Below, in pieces: positions 1 through 8,491 of a stretch of DNA of 64,000 nucleotides. The first letter of the stretch is position 1; each line of letters starts with the position of its first letter. The notes under the pieces were generated by a model. It saw nothing but the letters and a program-made list of their open reading frames with translations, made no database searches and was not told where the DNA came from. The stretch covers positions 474,906 through 538,905 of the forward strand of contig JACPEH010000008.1 of assembly GCA_016183655.1 (NCBI GenBank). The letters run 5' to 3'. This stretch comes from Rhodocyclales bacterium (GTDB taxonomy: Bacteria; Pseudomonadota; Gammaproteobacteria; Burkholderiales; Rhodocyclaceae). The position numbers were made by a program, and so were the translations under genes.

Positions 1-217
1 TGAGCACGAAGTTCGGGTTCTTCGGCCGCTGCGCAATGGTCGCCGCGTCCTGCCCGGGCTGGCCGACGTCGAGGTAGCGCCATTCGTCGAAGGCGTTGGG
101 GCCGAAGCCGGAGCGCTTGATCGACTTCAAGAACTGCTTGGGGATGATCGCATCGGTATCGACGTTGTTGCGGTCGAGCGGCGCCACCAGCCCATCGAGT
201 TTCACGAACTTTTCCAT
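1..217 (-). CDS. leuD: 3-isopropylmalate dehydratase small subunit (LeuD), 3' end beyond window
   Basis: N-terminal 72 codons of LeuD, which pairs with LeuC to isomerise 2-isopropylmalate to 3-isopropylmalate in leucine synthesis. The visible protein begins [20 protein letters not shown] and continues with [11 protein letters not shown], the typical LeuD opening. The ATG overlaps the stop codon of the small lipoprotein gene upstream by one base (TAATG), so the two are probably translationally coupled. The remainder lies off the left edge. The leuC-lipoprotein-leuD order is as I recall it from several betaproteobacteria. Confidence 0.95.
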   Translation of the reverse strand, partial: MEKFVKLDGLVAPLDRNNVDTDAIIPKQFLKSIKRSGFGPNAFDEWRYLDVGQPGQDAATIAQRPKNPNFVL

Positions 218-444
218 TATTCCGTCACCTTCTGGACAGCCTCGCCGCCCTTCTTCATACCTTCACCGACCACTTCGCCGGCCTTGTGCATCGCCTTTTC
301 CACGGCCTCGCCACCCTTCTGGATCGCTTCGCCGGCAACCTCGCCGCCGCGCTGCACGTCCTTCTTCACGCCCTGCGCGGTATTGCAACCCGCCAGCACG
401 AGACCGGCAACGAGCCCGGCAAGCGCGAAACGCATCGATTTCAT
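217..444 (-). CDS. small entericidin-like lipoprotein between leuC and leuD
   Basis: A 75-residue protein starting [20 protein letters not shown]. The LAGC lipobox predicts lipidation at Cys20. The mature part is Gly/Lys/Glu/Ala-rich with recurring KGGEAV/KAGEVV-type units ([20 protein letters not shown]), resembling EcnA/EcnB entericidins and predicted to be amphipathic helix. The start at 444 lies 13 nt after the leuC stop; an upstream in-frame ATG at 483 would put the lipobox too deep and overlap leuC. It ends TAATG into leuD, so it is cotranscribed with leucine genes. Entericidins are small envelope lipoproteins of poorly defined function; a leucine-related role here would be speculation. 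Confidence 0.82.
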   Translation of the reverse strand: MKSMRFALAGLVAGLVLAGCNTAQGVKKDVQRGGEVAGEAIQKGGEAVEKAMHKAGEVVGEGMKKGGEAVQKVTE

Positions 445-457
445 CGCCGCCACCCGC

Positions 458-1879
458 TCACAGGATTTCGCGCACGTCCGCAAAATGCCCGGCGATCGCC
501 GCGGCCGCCGCCATCTGCGGGCTGAGCAGGTGCGTGCGTCCGCCCGGACCCTGACGGCCCTCGAAGTTGCGGTTCGAGGTCGAGGCGCAGCGCTCGCCCG
601 GCTCCAGCCGGTCGGCGTTCATCGCCAGGCACATCGAGCAGCCCGGCTCGCGCCACTCGAAACCGGCGGCGACGAAAATCTTGTCGAGACCTTCCTGCTC
701 CGCCTGCTGCTTGACCAGGCCGGAGCCCGGGACGGCCAGCGCCAGCTTGACGTTCGCAGCGACGTGCCGGCCCTTGAGCACGGCGGCAGCGGCACGCAGG
801 TCCTCGATCCGCGAGTTGGTGCAGGAGCCGATGAAGACCTTGTCGATGGCGATCGCCGTGATCAGCGTGTTCGGGTTGAGCCCCATGTACTGCAGCGCGC
901 GCTCCATGCCCTCGCGCTTGACCGGATCGGTTTCCCTGGCCGGGTCCGGCACCGTGTCGGTGACCGGCACCACCATTTCCGGCGAGGTGCCCCAGGTCAC
1001 CTGCGGCGCGATGGCAGCCGCCGACAGCTCGACGACGCGGTCGAATTGCGCGCCGTCGTCCGAGGTCAGTGTGCGCCAGTAGGCGACCGCCTGGTCCCAC
1101 GCCTCGCCCTGCGGCGAAAACGGGCGACCGCGCAGGTAATCGATCGTGGTGTCGTCGACGGCGACGAAGCCCATCCGCGCACCGGCCTCGATCGCCATGT
1201 TGCACAGGGTCATCCGGCCTTCCATCGACAGCCCGCGGATGGCGCTGCCGGCGAACTCGATGGCGTAGCCGGTACCGCCGGCGGTGCCGATCCTGCCGAT
1301 GATCGCCAGCGCCACATCCTTGGCGGTGACGCCCTTGCCGAGCGCGCCGTCGACACGGATCAGCATCGACTTCGACTTCTTCTGCACCAGGCACTGCGTC
1401 GCCATCACGTGCTCGACTTCCGAGGTGCCGATGCCGTGCGCCATGCAGGCGAAGGCGCCGTGCGTCGAGGTATGCGAGTCGCCGCAGACGACCGTCATCC
1501 CCGGCAGCGTCGCACCGTTCTCCGGCCCGACCACGTGCACGATGCCCTGGCGCTTGTCCTTGAACGGGAAGTAGGCGAGCGCCCCCACCGTGCGGATGTT
1601 GCTGTCGAGCGTATCGACCTGCAGGCGGGCGATCGGGTCGTCGATGGCGGCGGTGCCCTCAGCCTTGTCCCAGTGGTCGGTCGGCGTATTGTGGTCGGCG
1701 GTGGCGACGATCGAGGACACGCGCCACGGCTTGCGGCCGGCCAGCTTGAGGCCCTCGAAGGCCTGCGGGCTGGTGACTTCGTGCACCAGGTGCCGGTCGA
1801 TGTAGATCAGGGCCGTGCCATCGTCTTCCTGATGGACCACGTGGCTCTGCCAAAGCTTGTCGTAAAGGGTCTGCGCCAT
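458..1879 (-). CDS. leuC: 3-isopropylmalate dehydratase large subunit
   Basis: 473 residues, the usual LeuC length. An aconitase-family [4Fe-4S] enzyme of leucine biosynthesis. It starts [15 protein letters not shown] and carries the family blocks [14 protein letters not shown] and [14 protein letters not shown] pair near residue 410, together with the Cys of GSCTNSR, supplies the three cluster ligands. It works as a heterodimer with LeuD, whose gene follows after the small lipoprotein gene. The start is supported by family alignment. The ~170-bp region upstream contains a terminator for the preceding protease gene, so the leu genes probably have their own promoter, though I see no convincing -35/-10 pair. 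Confidence 0.97.
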   Translation of the reverse strand: MAQTLYDKLWQSHVVHQEDDGTALIYIDRHLVHEVTSPQAFEGLKLAGRKPWRVSSIVATADHNTPTDHWDKAEGTAAIDDPIARLQVDTLDSNIRTVGALAYFPFKDKRQGIVHVVGPENGATLPGMTVVCGDSHTSTHGAFACMAHGIGTSEVEHVMATQCLVQKKSKSMLIRVDGALGKGVTAKDVALAIIGRIGTAGGTGYAIEFAGSAIRGLSMEGRMTLCNMAIEAGARMGFVAVDDTTIDYLRGRPFSPQGEAWDQAVAYWRTLTSDDGAQFDRVVELSAAAIAPQVTWGTSPEMVVPVTDTVPDPARETDPVKREGMERALQYMGLNPNTLITAIAIDKVFIGSCTNSRIEDLRAAAAVLKGRHVAANVKLALAVPGSGLVKQQAEQEGLDKIFVAAGFEWREPGCSMCLAMNADRLEPGERCASTSNRNFEGRQGPGGRTHLLSPQMAAAAAIAGHFADVREIL

Positions 1880-1966
1880 GTTCTGCCAATAGTCGAAAAA
1901 CCGGTCAAAAAATCGGGGCGGAAAAGAGTGGAATTATGTCACAGCGTCAGGCACTTGCGCCACCGC

Positions 1967-1986
1967 AAAAGGCCGTTCCGACGGCC
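1967..1986 (-). terminator. intrinsic terminator after the M48 lipoprotein gene
   Basis: On the minus strand GGCCGT-CGGA-ACGGCC forms a 6-bp stem with a 4-nt loop followed by TTTT. It lies ~65 nt past the M48 stop codon and separates that unit from leuC. The short T tract makes it modest. Confidence 0.55.
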
Positions 1987-2049
1987 GATTCCAGAGGCAT
2001 GGGCGGGAGGAAGCCGTTCCGCCGTCCGCCGGCATCGCGACCCGGGTTC

Positions 2050-2880
2050 TCAGCGGGCGCTGCCAGGCCGGTACAGCGGCTCGACGCGGTCCGCGTTGAC
2101 CTTCAGATCGCCGATCCGCATCTCGTGTGACGGGTGGGTCGACAGCCATTGCGGCGGCTCGCTCTCGGAAACCCGCCGCATCTTTTCCCACAGGCTGATC
2201 GCCGCATGCGGATCGTAGCCGGCGCGCGCCGCCAGCTCGACGCCGATGCGATCCGCTTCCTGCTCCATCTCGCGCGAGTTGGGACGCATGAAGGCCAAGT
2301 CGCCGACGGTGCCCAGCACGTTCTGGCCGAGGCTCGGGTCCAGCCCGAGGCGGGAGCCGAGGATCGCGCCGCCGATCGCCGCCGCCAGGTTGATGCCCAT
2401 CGCCTGCCCGGCCTTCTCCCGCCCGTGCTCGCGCAGCGCATGGGCGATTTCATGGCCGATCACTGCCGCCAGCTCGTCGTCGGTCGGCTGCACCTTATCC
2501 AGCAGCCCGGTATAGACCGCGATCTTGCCGCCCGGCATGCACCAGGCGTTGACGTCCTTTCCGCTCAGCACATTCACCTCCCAGCGCCAACCCGGCGCAT
2601 CCAGGCGGAAGGCGCCGGTGGCGGCGATCAGCCGGTTGGCGACCCCCCGCACGCGCTCCAGTTGTTCGGGATGCGGGTTCAGCCGCTCCTTCGCCTGCGC
2701 CTGCTTCAGCGTCTGTCGGTAGGCGCTGTCGGCCTCCCGGTTCACCGAAGCGGACGAGGCGAACATCGTCTGCTCGCGCTCGACCCCGACGACACCGGGC
2801 CGCGTCGTGTGCACCGTCGTGCACGCCGCCAGCAACAAAACGCCGAACGCAATGAAAAAACCGCGGAACGCCACAATCAC
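2050..2880 (-). CDS. M48 family metalloprotease, outer-membrane-type lipoprotein
   Basis: 276 residues. The N-terminus carries a signal peptide with lipobox LLAAC (Cys20), so the protein should be lipid-anchored facing the periplasm. The peptidase domain has HEIAH at residues 143-147 and a downstream EQEAD (about 206-210) supplying the third zinc ligand, as in LoiP/YcaL/BepA-type M48C proteases. No TPR region follows, so it resembles LoiP/YcaL more than BepA. Family knowledge suggests envelope protein quality control; substrates are unknown. It starts 12 nt after the MFS gene, so it is probably the last gene of that transcript. Confidence 0.9.
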   Translation of the reverse strand: MIVAFRGFFIAFGVLLLAACTTVHTTRPGVVGVEREQTMFASSASVNREADSAYRQTLKQAQAKERLNPHPEQLERVRGVANRLIAATGAFRLDAPGWRWEVNVLSGKDVNAWCMPGGKIAVYTGLLDKVQPTDDELAAVIGHEIAHALREHGREKAGQAMGINLAAAIGGAILGSRLGLDPSLGQNVLGTVGDLAFMRPNSREMEQEADRIGVELAARAGYDPHAAISLWEKMRRVSESEPPQWLSTHPSHEMRIGDLKVNADRVEPLYRPGSAR

Positions 2881-2892
2881 CCCCTCACTCGC

Positions 2893-4086
2893 TCAAGCCC
2901 CCTCGTCAACGCGCGACCCCGCATCGGCGCCGACATCGTCCTCGCGCACCCATCCCCAGACCAGTCCGAGGCCGACCAATGCGAACGCGGCGCTGGCGCC
3001 GTAGGTGATCGCCGAGCCGAGCGCATCCCAGCTCCAGCCGCTGAACAGGCCGCCGAGCAGGCCGCCGGCACCGAACGACAGGCTGGAATAGAGCGCTTGC
3101 CCGCGGCCCTGGCAACGACCGGGGAACCAGCGGTTCACCGCGGCGATCGCCGCTGCGTGGTAGGCGCCGAAGGTCAGGCCGTGGAGTAGTTGGGCGACGA
3201 AGATGATCGCCAGCGACTCGACGCCCCAACCGATCATCAGGAAGCGGACGACCGCCGCCGCGAAGCTGGCGAGCAGGATCGCGCGCAGGCTGAAGCGCCG
3301 CATCAGCCGCGACATGCCGAGGAAGACGGCGATCTCGGCAAGCACGCCGAGCGACCACAGCGAGCCGATCAGCGTCTTGCCGTAGCCGTGCTCGGCGAGG
3401 TGGATCGAATAGAAGATGTAGAGTGCGCCGTGCGCCGCCGACATCGCGAAACAGGCGGCCAGCAGCGCGGCGACGCGCGGCTGGCGGACGATCTCGCCGA
3501 CCGGCGTCGCCACCCCCGGCGCACAATGCACCGGCGCTTCCGGCACGAGCATGGCGCAGGCGAGGATGCCGGCGAGGGTTGCCAGGCAGACCCAGAGCAA
3601 CACCGGTAGCGGCAGGAAGTCGAGCAGCGCGCCGGTACCCATCACGGCGACGACGAAGCCGACCGACCCCCACAGCCGGATGCGGCTGTAGCGTGCCGCC
3701 TCGTCGCGCAGGTGATCGAAGGTGATCGTCTCGACCAGCGGCAGCGCGGCGCTCCAGAAGAAGGCCATCAGCGCCATCGCCACCAGCAGCGCGGCGAAAT
3801 CGCTGGCAAGGAAGAAGGCGGCGAAGCCGAGCAGGCTGGCCGCCGCCGCCAGGCGCACGATCGGCACCCGTCGCGCGGCACGGTCGGCGAGCGCCCCCCA
3901 GACGTACGGCCCGAACAGGCGCATCAGCTGCATCTGCGACATCAGCAGGCCGATGTCCCAGGCGGAAAACGACAGCGACTGCAGGTAAAGCCCGAAATAG
4001 GGCGAGAAGGCGCCGATGAAGGCGAAGTAGAAGAAGTAGTAACCGGAAAGGCGCCAGTACGGCAGGTTGCGAAGCAAAGCGGGCAT
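2893..4086 (-). CDS. MFS permease, 3-phenylpropionate (HcaT/PPP)-type
   Basis: 397 residues with about 12 predicted membrane helices. The opening (LPYWRLSGYYFFYFAFIGAF, then SPYFGLYLQ) and the helix 2-3 loop FGPYVWGALADR are characteristic of the PPP/HcaT/LacY-like MFS subfamily. The substrate cannot be read from sequence; homologues are often annotated as 3-phenylpropionic acid transporters without proof. No aromatic catabolism gene is nearby. The start codon lies in one arm of a perfect 11-bp inverted repeat (4080-4109), and no clear ribosome-binding site is visible. Confidence 0.9.
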   Translation of the reverse strand: MPALLRNLPYWRLSGYYFFYFAFIGAFSPYFGLYLQSLSFSAWDIGLLMSQMQLMRLFGPYVWGALADRAARRVPIVRLAAAASLLGFAAFFLASDFAALLVAMALMAFFWSAALPLVETITFDHLRDEAARYSRIRLWGSVGFVVAVMGTGALLDFLPLPVLLWVCLATLAGILACAMLVPEAPVHCAPGVATPVGEIVRQPRVAALLAACFAMSAAHGALYIFYSIHLAEHGYGKTLIGSLWSLGVLAEIAVFLGMSRLMRRFSLRAILLASFAAAVVRFLMIGWGVESLAIIFVAQLLHGLTFGAYHAAAIAAVNRWFPGRCQGRGQALYSSLSFGAGGLLGGLFSGWSWDALGSAITYGASAAFALVGLGLVWGWVREDDVGADAGSRVDEGA

Positions 4087-4109
4087 CCGGCAATTCTACC
4101 GGATGCCCG
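4080..4109. promoter_or_regulatory. perfect inverted repeat covering the MFS start codon
   Basis: CGGGCATCCGG (4080-4090) and CCGGATGCCCG (4099-4109) are exact reverse complements around an 8-nt loop. On the minus strand the MFS ATG (4086-4084) lies inside the 3' arm, so the RNA hairpin would bury the start codon and the region normally holding the Shine-Dalgarno. No T tract follows, so it is not a standard intrinsic terminator. Confidence 0.6.
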
Positions 4110-4133
4110 CGCGGGAAAGGCTCGGAAGGCGGG

Positions 4134-4397
4134 TCAGGCCGAAGTGGGCTGACCGGCCTGGAAGGCGACGATCATCTGATACAGATCGTCCTTCAGCTTG
4201 ACGCGTTTCTTCTTCATTTCCTCGATCGCGAAATCGCCGACCGGAATGTCTTCCTCTTCCAGCCGCTCGATTTCCCGGGTGACCTGCTCGTATTCGTCGC
4301 TCAGCGTGGAGAAATGGTTGTGCTTCGCCTTCAGCGCCTGAATCTCTTCGGCGAGGTTGGGAAATTCGTGGCTGAGGTCGTGATGTTCGACTTGCAT
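4134..4397 (-). CDS. YdcH family protein (DUF465)
   Basis: 87 residues, starting MQVEHHDLSHEFPNLAEEIQ. A short, highly charged helical hairpin protein of the DUF465/YdcH family, with HDLSHEFP near the N-terminus and the Lys/Glu-rich EEMKKKRVKLKDDLYQMI near the C-terminus. The start at 4397 is preceded by GGGAG at good spacing; a longer upstream reading would run into aroC. No molecular function is established for the family. It sits between aroC and the MFS gene on the same strand. Confidence 0.9.
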   Translation of the reverse strand: MQVEHHDLSHEFPNLAEEIQALKAKHNHFSTLSDEYEQVTREIERLEEEDIPVGDFAIEEMKKKRVKLKDDLYQMIVAFQAGQPTSA

Positions 4398-4479
4398 GGC
4401 GCGCTCCCTGGTTCCGTGGTGCCCGAACGCCAATTCGCGGTCCGGGCGATGAGTCATTCTATGCCGATGTCGCGCGACA

Positions 4480-5595
4480 TCAAGCCGCGCTGCCGCGGCC
4501 GGCGGCAGCCGGGATGCGCGGCGTGGCGCAGACCACGTCGCCGCACTGGGCGCGGTGGCGCAGCGCATGGTCGATCAGCACCAGCGCCAGCATCGCCTCG
4601 GCGATCGGCGTCGCGCGGATGCCGACGCAGGGGTCGTGCCGGCCGTGCGTCTCCACCGTCGCCGGGTTGCCGGCGCGGTCGACCGTCTGCCGCGGCAGGC
4701 GGATGCTGGAGGTCGGCTTGATCGCCAGGTTCACGAGAATGTTCTGACCGGTCGAGATGCCACCGAGGATGCCGCCGGCGTTGTTGGAGAGGAAGCCTTG
4801 CGGCGTCATCTCGTCACCGTGCTCGGTCCCCTTCTGCGCCACCGACGCGAAGCCGGCGCCGATCTCGACGCCCTTCACCGCGTTGATGCTCATCATCGCG
4901 TAGGCGATCTCGGCGTCGAGCCGGTCGTACACCGGCTCGCCCCAGCCCGGCGGCACGCCGGCGGCGGCGACGCTGATCTGCGCGCCGACCGAGTCGCCGG
5001 ACTTGCGCAGCTCGTCCATGTAGGCCTCCAGCTGCGGCACGATGCCGGCGTTCGGTGCGAAGAACGGGTTGTTGCCGATCTCGTCGGCGCTCTCGAACGG
5101 AATCCCGATCGGCCCGAGCTGGCTCATCCAGCCCTGAATGGTCACGCCGTAGCGTTCCTGCAGCCACTTGCGGGCAATCGCGCCGGCGGCGACGCGCACC
5201 GCGGTCTCGCGCGCCGACGAGCGGCCGCCGCCGCGGTAGTCGCGGAAGCCATATTTCTGCGTGTAGGCGTAATCGGCATGCCCCGGGCGGAAGGTCTCGG
5301 CGATGTTGCCGTAGTCCTTGCTCCGCTGGTCCTGGTTGCGGATCAGCAGACCGATCGGCGTGCCGGTGGTCCTGCCTTCGAAGACGCCGGAGAGGATCTC
5401 CACCGTATCCGGCTCGCGGCGCTGGGTCACGTGGCGCGACGTGCCCGGCTTGCGGCGATCGAGCTCGGCCTGGATGTCGGCCTCGCTGATTTCCAGCCCG
5501 GGCGGGCAGCCGTCGACCACGCAGCCGATCGCCGGGCCATGGGATTCGCCGAAGGAAGTGACGGTAAACAGGGTGCCGAGGGTATTTCCGGACAT
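4480..5595 (-). CDS. aroC: chorismate synthase
   Basis: 371 residues; the final step of the shikimate pathway, converting 5-enolpyruvylshikimate-3-phosphate to chorismate with reduced FMN. Family blocks: [20 protein letters not shown] at the N-terminus, the FRPGHADY loop, [12 protein letters not shown] near residue 130, and GGISTGQNI followed by IKPTSSI. Length and start match the bacterial family. The ribosome-binding site is weak. About 215 bp separate it from the divergently read chemoreceptor gene. Confidence 0.98.
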   Translation of the reverse strand: MSGNTLGTLFTVTSFGESHGPAIGCVVDGCPPGLEISEADIQAELDRRKPGTSRHVTQRREPDTVEILSGVFEGRTTGTPIGLLIRNQDQRSKDYGNIAETFRPGHADYAYTQKYGFRDYRGGGRSSARETAVRVAAGAIARKWLQERYGVTIQGWMSQLGPIGIPFESADEIGNNPFFAPNAGIVPQLEAYMDELRKSGDSVGAQISVAAAGVPPGWGEPVYDRLDAEIAYAMMSINAVKGVEIGAGFASVAQKGTEHGDEMTPQGFLSNNAGGILGGISTGQNILVNLAIKPTSSIRLPRQTVDRAGNPATVETHGRHDPCVGIRATPIAEAMLALVLIDHALRHRAQCGDVVCATPRIPAAAGRGSAA

Positions 5596-5761
5596 GGGAA
5601 GGCGCTGGGAACAGGGTCAATGGGGACGGGCAAGTTTAGCACAGCGCTTTCCCCCGCCCGGCTCCGCGGGCTTGGCCAATCGAGCACGGATTCGGCGACG
5701 ACTGCGCCATTTCCGGGCGCGCACGATGGCGCGCACGCCCGGGCGAAGGAGTGGCATAATT

Positions 5762-5775
5762 CAAACGTTCGTTTA
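5762..5775. promoter_or_regulatory. palindromic operator candidate (CAAACG-N2-CGTTTA) upstream of the chemoreceptor
   Basis: CAAACGTTCGTTTA lies just downstream of a -10-like CATAAT (5755-5760) and 36 nt before the chemoreceptor ATG. It is the same motif, with one end mismatch, as the perfect CAAACGACCGTTTG at 13923-13936 in front of the CBS-fadD pair. The shape matches published PsrA-type TetR operators (G/CAAAC-N2-4-GTTTG/C). Regulator identity is inferred. Confidence 0.4.
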
Positions 5776-5810
5776 ATTCGAACCTAAAACATAAGATTCA
5801 GGAGACAGTT

Positions 5811-7289
5811 ATGGCCTTAAACCGCTTCACCAGCTGGTGGCTGCCCGCGGCCGCCCACCAGTCGCCCGCCCTCCTCGTCCGCGCCCGCACCGTGGTCAGC
5901 GTCGCCCTGCTCGCCGGGCTGGTCGCGCCGTTGTTCGCCGTGTCCTACTTCCGCATCGGCCACCCGGCGATGGGCCTGGGCATCCTCATCGGCAGCGCCG
6001 GCATCCTGCTCGGCCCGGTGCTGCTGAAGACCACCGGCAGCCTGCGGCTGGCCGCCGAATTCGTCGCCGCCGCGATGTTCGGCATGGTGACGTGGATGGT
6101 CTATGTGAACGGCGGCATCCTGTCGACCAGCATCGTCTGGTTCGCCAGCGTGCCGCTGGCCGCGACCTTCATCAGCGGCAGCGTCTCCGGCAGTTTCTGG
6201 TCGGCGGCGACGCTGCTTGCCTGCCTGGGTTTCCTGCTCGCCGAGAAATGGGGGATCGCGCTGCCGCCGAGCCCGATTCCGCCGACCGAGCACGCCGGGC
6301 TGCAGGCCAAGTCGCTGGCCGGTCTGACCATCGTCGTCACGGCGCTGGCGCTGGCCTTCGAGCGCGGCAAGACGCATGGTTTCGTCCGCCTCGAAGAAGC
6401 GCGCCAGGAAGCCGAAACCGCCTCGCGCGCCGTCGCCGACATGCTCCGCCAGGTGTCCTCGTCGATCACCGCCACCGCCAGCGAAAGCAACGGCATCACG
6501 CAGAGCGCGTCGCTCATCGCCAGCACCATGCAGCGCCAGCGCGACCGTGCCACGGCGATGGTCGACTCGGCGCGGAACATGATCGGCGAGGCCGAGCGCT
6601 ACGCCGCCGAATCGCTGCACGCCGCCGATGTCGCCAAGGCCGCCGGCGAGCAGGCGGAGAGCGGCGGCACCGTGATGGATGCGGCGGTGCTCCGCCTCGA
6701 CGAGGCGCACGGCGTCATCAGCAACGCCGCCAGCCGCCTCGAAGAACTGGGCAAGCGCAGCGCCGAGGTCACCTCGATCGTCCAGTTGATCCGCGAAATC
6801 GCCGACCAGACCAACCTGCTCGCGCTCAACGCCGCGATCGAGGCAGCGCGCGCCGGCGAACAGGGGCGCGGCTTCGCCGTCGTTGCCGACGAAGTGCGCA
6901 AGCTGGCCGAACGCACGCAGAACTCGACCCAGGACATCGAAGCCAAGATCCGCCTGATCGTCGAAGGCACCGGCGCCGCCATCGACGCCATGAGCCAGGG
7001 CAGCGAGCACATGCGGGCCGGCCGCAGCGGCGCCGGCGAGGCGCAGCAGCGGATGAGCGGCATCATCGGCGAGGCCCGCCGCCTGGCCGAGCTGCTGCAG
7101 GCCGTGTCCAGCGCCGGGCAGGCGCAGCGCGCCGGTTTTGCCGCGCTGGCCAGTGACATGAGCGAGCTCGGCGACAACACCCGCAGCCTCTCCGCCGAGA
7201 CCGACACCATCGCCGGCGCCATCCGCCGCCTCGACGCGCTGATGGCCGAGCTCGGGCTGGCGGCGCAACGCTGCCAGGGCACCGCCTGA
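5811..7289 (+). CDS. methyl-accepting chemotaxis protein with a multi-TM N-terminal domain and no periplasmic sensor
   Basis: 492 residues. The first ~190 form about six closely spaced hydrophobic segments with only short loops, so signals are probably sensed in or near the membrane. A coiled-coil signalling domain follows. Its hairpin tip (about residues 329-369) is nearly canonical: [20 protein letters not shown], then [25 protein letters not shown] sequence. No HAMP domain and no C-terminal CheR-tethering pentapeptide are apparent. AGGAG sits just before the ATG at 5811. The ligand is unknown and no che genes lie nearby. Confidence 0.93.
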   Translation: MALNRFTSWWLPAAAHQSPALLVRARTVVSVALLAGLVAPLFAVSYFRIGHPAMGLGILIGSAGILLGPVLLKTTGSLRLAAEFVAAAMFGMVTWMVYVNGGILSTSIVWFASVPLAATFISGSVSGSFWSAATLLACLGFLLAEKWGIALPPSPIPPTEHAGLQAKSLAGLTIVVTALALAFERGKTHGFVRLEEARQEAETASRAVADMLRQVSSSITATASESNGITQSASLIASTMQRQRDRATAMVDSARNMIGEAERYAAESLHAADVAKAAGEQAESGGTVMDAAVLRLDEAHGVISNAASRLEELGKRSAEVTSIVQLIREIADQTNLLALNAAIEAARAGEQGRGFAVVADEVRKLAERTQNSTQDIEAKIRLIVEGTGAAIDAMSQGSEHMRAGRSGAGEAQQRMSGIIGEARRLAELLQAVSSAGQAQRAGFAALASDMSELGDNTRSLSAETDTIAGAIRRLDALMAELGLAAQRCQGTA

Positions 7290-7303
7290 AGCGGAACGGG
7301 GAA

Positions 7304-7327
7304 GCGCTGGCGCGATCGAGCCAGCGC
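7304..7327 (+). terminator. stem-loop after the chemoreceptor gene
   Basis: GCGCTGGC and GCCAGCGC are perfect 8-bp arms around an 8-nt loop, starting 14 nt after the chemoreceptor stop. No T tract follows, so it may be a 3' stabilising or weak terminator hairpin. Confidence 0.45.
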
Positions 7328-7336
7328 AAGGCTTCC

Positions 7337-7372
7337 CTGATTCACCGCCGAGGCCGTGCTACAGTGAATCAG
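7337..7372. repeat. 9-bp inverted repeat ahead of the small ORF
   Basis: CTGATTCAC (7337-7345) and GTGAATCAG (7364-7372) are perfect reverse complements 18 nt apart. An extended -10-like TGCTACAGT overlaps the right arm. This could be an operator or hairpin for the downstream small ORF and dsbA-like gene. Confidence 0.35.
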
Positions 7373-7395
7373 GACACCCCACCCCGCCTACCGCG

Positions 7396-7554
7396 ATGCG
7401 CCACAAACCGAAATCTCCGCCACCGCCGGCACCGAAACCGTCGAAGCAAGCCGTGCCGCCGGCCGCCAACCCGCGCCAGGCGGAAGACCAGCGCTGGCAG
7501 CGGACGGTCCGCTTCAACTGGGACAAGGGTGGCAGCCAGGGCGGACGGCGGTGA
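7396..7554 (+). CDS. small basic proline-rich protein of unknown function, 52 aa
   Basis: ATG at 7396 opens 52 codons: Pro/Lys-rich start (MRHKPKSPPPPAPKPSKQAV), then a charged half ending RTVRFNWDKGGSQGGRR. The stop overlaps the GTG start of the DsbA-like gene as GTGA, a 4-nt coupling junction, which is the main argument that it is translated. It has no signal peptide or membrane segment and lacks a good ribosome-binding site. I do not recognise the family. Confidence 0.45.
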   Translation: MRHKPKSPPPPAPKPSKQAVPPAANPRQAEDQRWQRTVRFNWDKGGSQGGRR

Positions 7555-8186
7555 GCACGCCGCTCGTCATCGACGTCGTTTCCGATGTCGTCTGCCCGTG
7601 GTGCTTCATCGGCAAGCGGCACCTGGATGCGGCACTGGCGCAATTCGACGCACCGGTGTCGGTACGCTGGCACCCCTTCTTTCTCAACCCGGACACGCCG
7701 CCCACGGGCGAACCCTACCGGCCGTTTCTGGAACGGAAATTCGGCGGCGCGCAGGCGCTCGAAAACATCTGGGCACGCGTGCGCGCGGCCGGGCAGCGGG
7801 CCGGCATCGACTTCGCGTTCGAGAAGATCGAATTGCGCGCCAACACGCTGGCGGCGCACCGGCTGATCCATCGCTTCCAGACCAGGGGGCTGGCTACCGA
7901 CGCGCTGGTCGAGCGGATTTTCACGGCAGGCTTCTGCGACGGCCGCTTCATCGGCGACCCGGCGGAGCTGGCGGCAATTGCCGCCGCGTGCGGCGATGAC
8001 CGCGCGCAGACGCTCGCCTGGCTGCAGAGCGACGCCGAGGCCGAAACCGTACGGGCCGAGGCGGCCCGCATCCGTCAGCAGGGCATCGACGGCGTGCCCT
8101 TCTTCATCTTCAACGGCCGGCTGGCCGTGGAGGGCGCCCAGCCGCCCGACGTGCTGCTGGACGCCCTGCGCCGGGCTCAGGCCTGA
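7551..8186 (+). CDS. DsbA family oxidoreductase (FrnE/2-hydroxychromene isomerase-like fold)
   Basis: 211 residues from a GTG start. The thioredoxin-fold active site CPWC is at residues 15-18 (DVVSDVVCPWCFIGKR), followed by the helical insertion and the C-terminal motif IDGVPFFIFNGR, whose cis-proline Val-Pro is typical of the FrnE branch. No signal peptide is present, so it should act in the cytoplasm, possibly as a thiol-disulfide enzyme or polyketide-type isomerase; the substrate is unknown. It overlaps the small ORF upstream by 4 nt and the convergent ilvN by 10 nt at the 3' ends. Confidence 0.9.
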   Translation: MSTPLVIDVVSDVVCPWCFIGKRHLDAALAQFDAPVSVRWHPFFLNPDTPPTGEPYRPFLERKFGGAQALENIWARVRAAGQRAGIDFAFEKIELRANTLAAHRLIHRFQTRGLATDALVERIFTAGFCDGRFIGDPAELAAIAAACGDDRAQTLAWLQSDAEAETVRAEAARIRQQGIDGVPFFIFNGRLAVEGAQPPDVLLDALRRAQA

Positions 8187-8488
8187 AAGAACTCCTCTAG
8201 CCGCTCGAACACCGCATGGTCGGCGCCGTGGCGGCGCACGGCGAGCACGTCTTCGAGCTTTTCCACCTGCTTGATCATCTGCGGCAGACGCACGTCCTCG
8301 TTGACCAGCAGCCAGATGCGACTGGTATCGCCCTGGCCCACCGGCATGACGAGGATGCCCTCGACGTTGTAGGCGCGGCGGGAGAACAGGCCGACGACGT
8401 GGCTCATCACGCCGGCGTGGTTGTTGACGTCGATTTCGAGCACGGCGCGCGCCAGTGCCTTGCGTTCGTTCGGGGAGATCGCGTTCAT
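8177..8488 (-). CDS. ilvN: acetolactate synthase regulatory (small) subunit, short IlvN type
   Basis: 103 residues containing one ACT domain, with LEIDVNNHAGVMSHVVGLFS, then RRAYNVEGI. ACT subunits bind valine and set feedback inhibition of the catalytic subunit. The length matches E. coli IlvN (~96 aa) rather than the ~160-aa IlvH type. Only 3 nt separate it from the ilvB stop, so it is the second gene of the ilvBN operon. No ilvC follows; the next gene is convergent. Confidence 0.93.
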   Translation of the reverse strand: MNAISPNERKALARAVLEIDVNNHAGVMSHVVGLFSRRAYNVEGILVMPVGQGDTSRIWLLVNEDVRLPQMIKQVEKLEDVLAVRRHGADHAVFERLEEFFQA

Positions 8489-8491
8489 CGT

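Noticed and set aside
217..483. Longer 88-residue reading of the small lipoprotein gene
   Set aside because: It would overlap leuC and place the lipobox at residue 33 after a non-hydrophobic stretch; the ATG at 444 gives a proper signal peptide.
1933..1938. CATAAT as leuC -10
   Set aside because: No acceptable -35 hexamer at 16-18 bp; it overlaps the region just after a terminator, so the call is unsupported.
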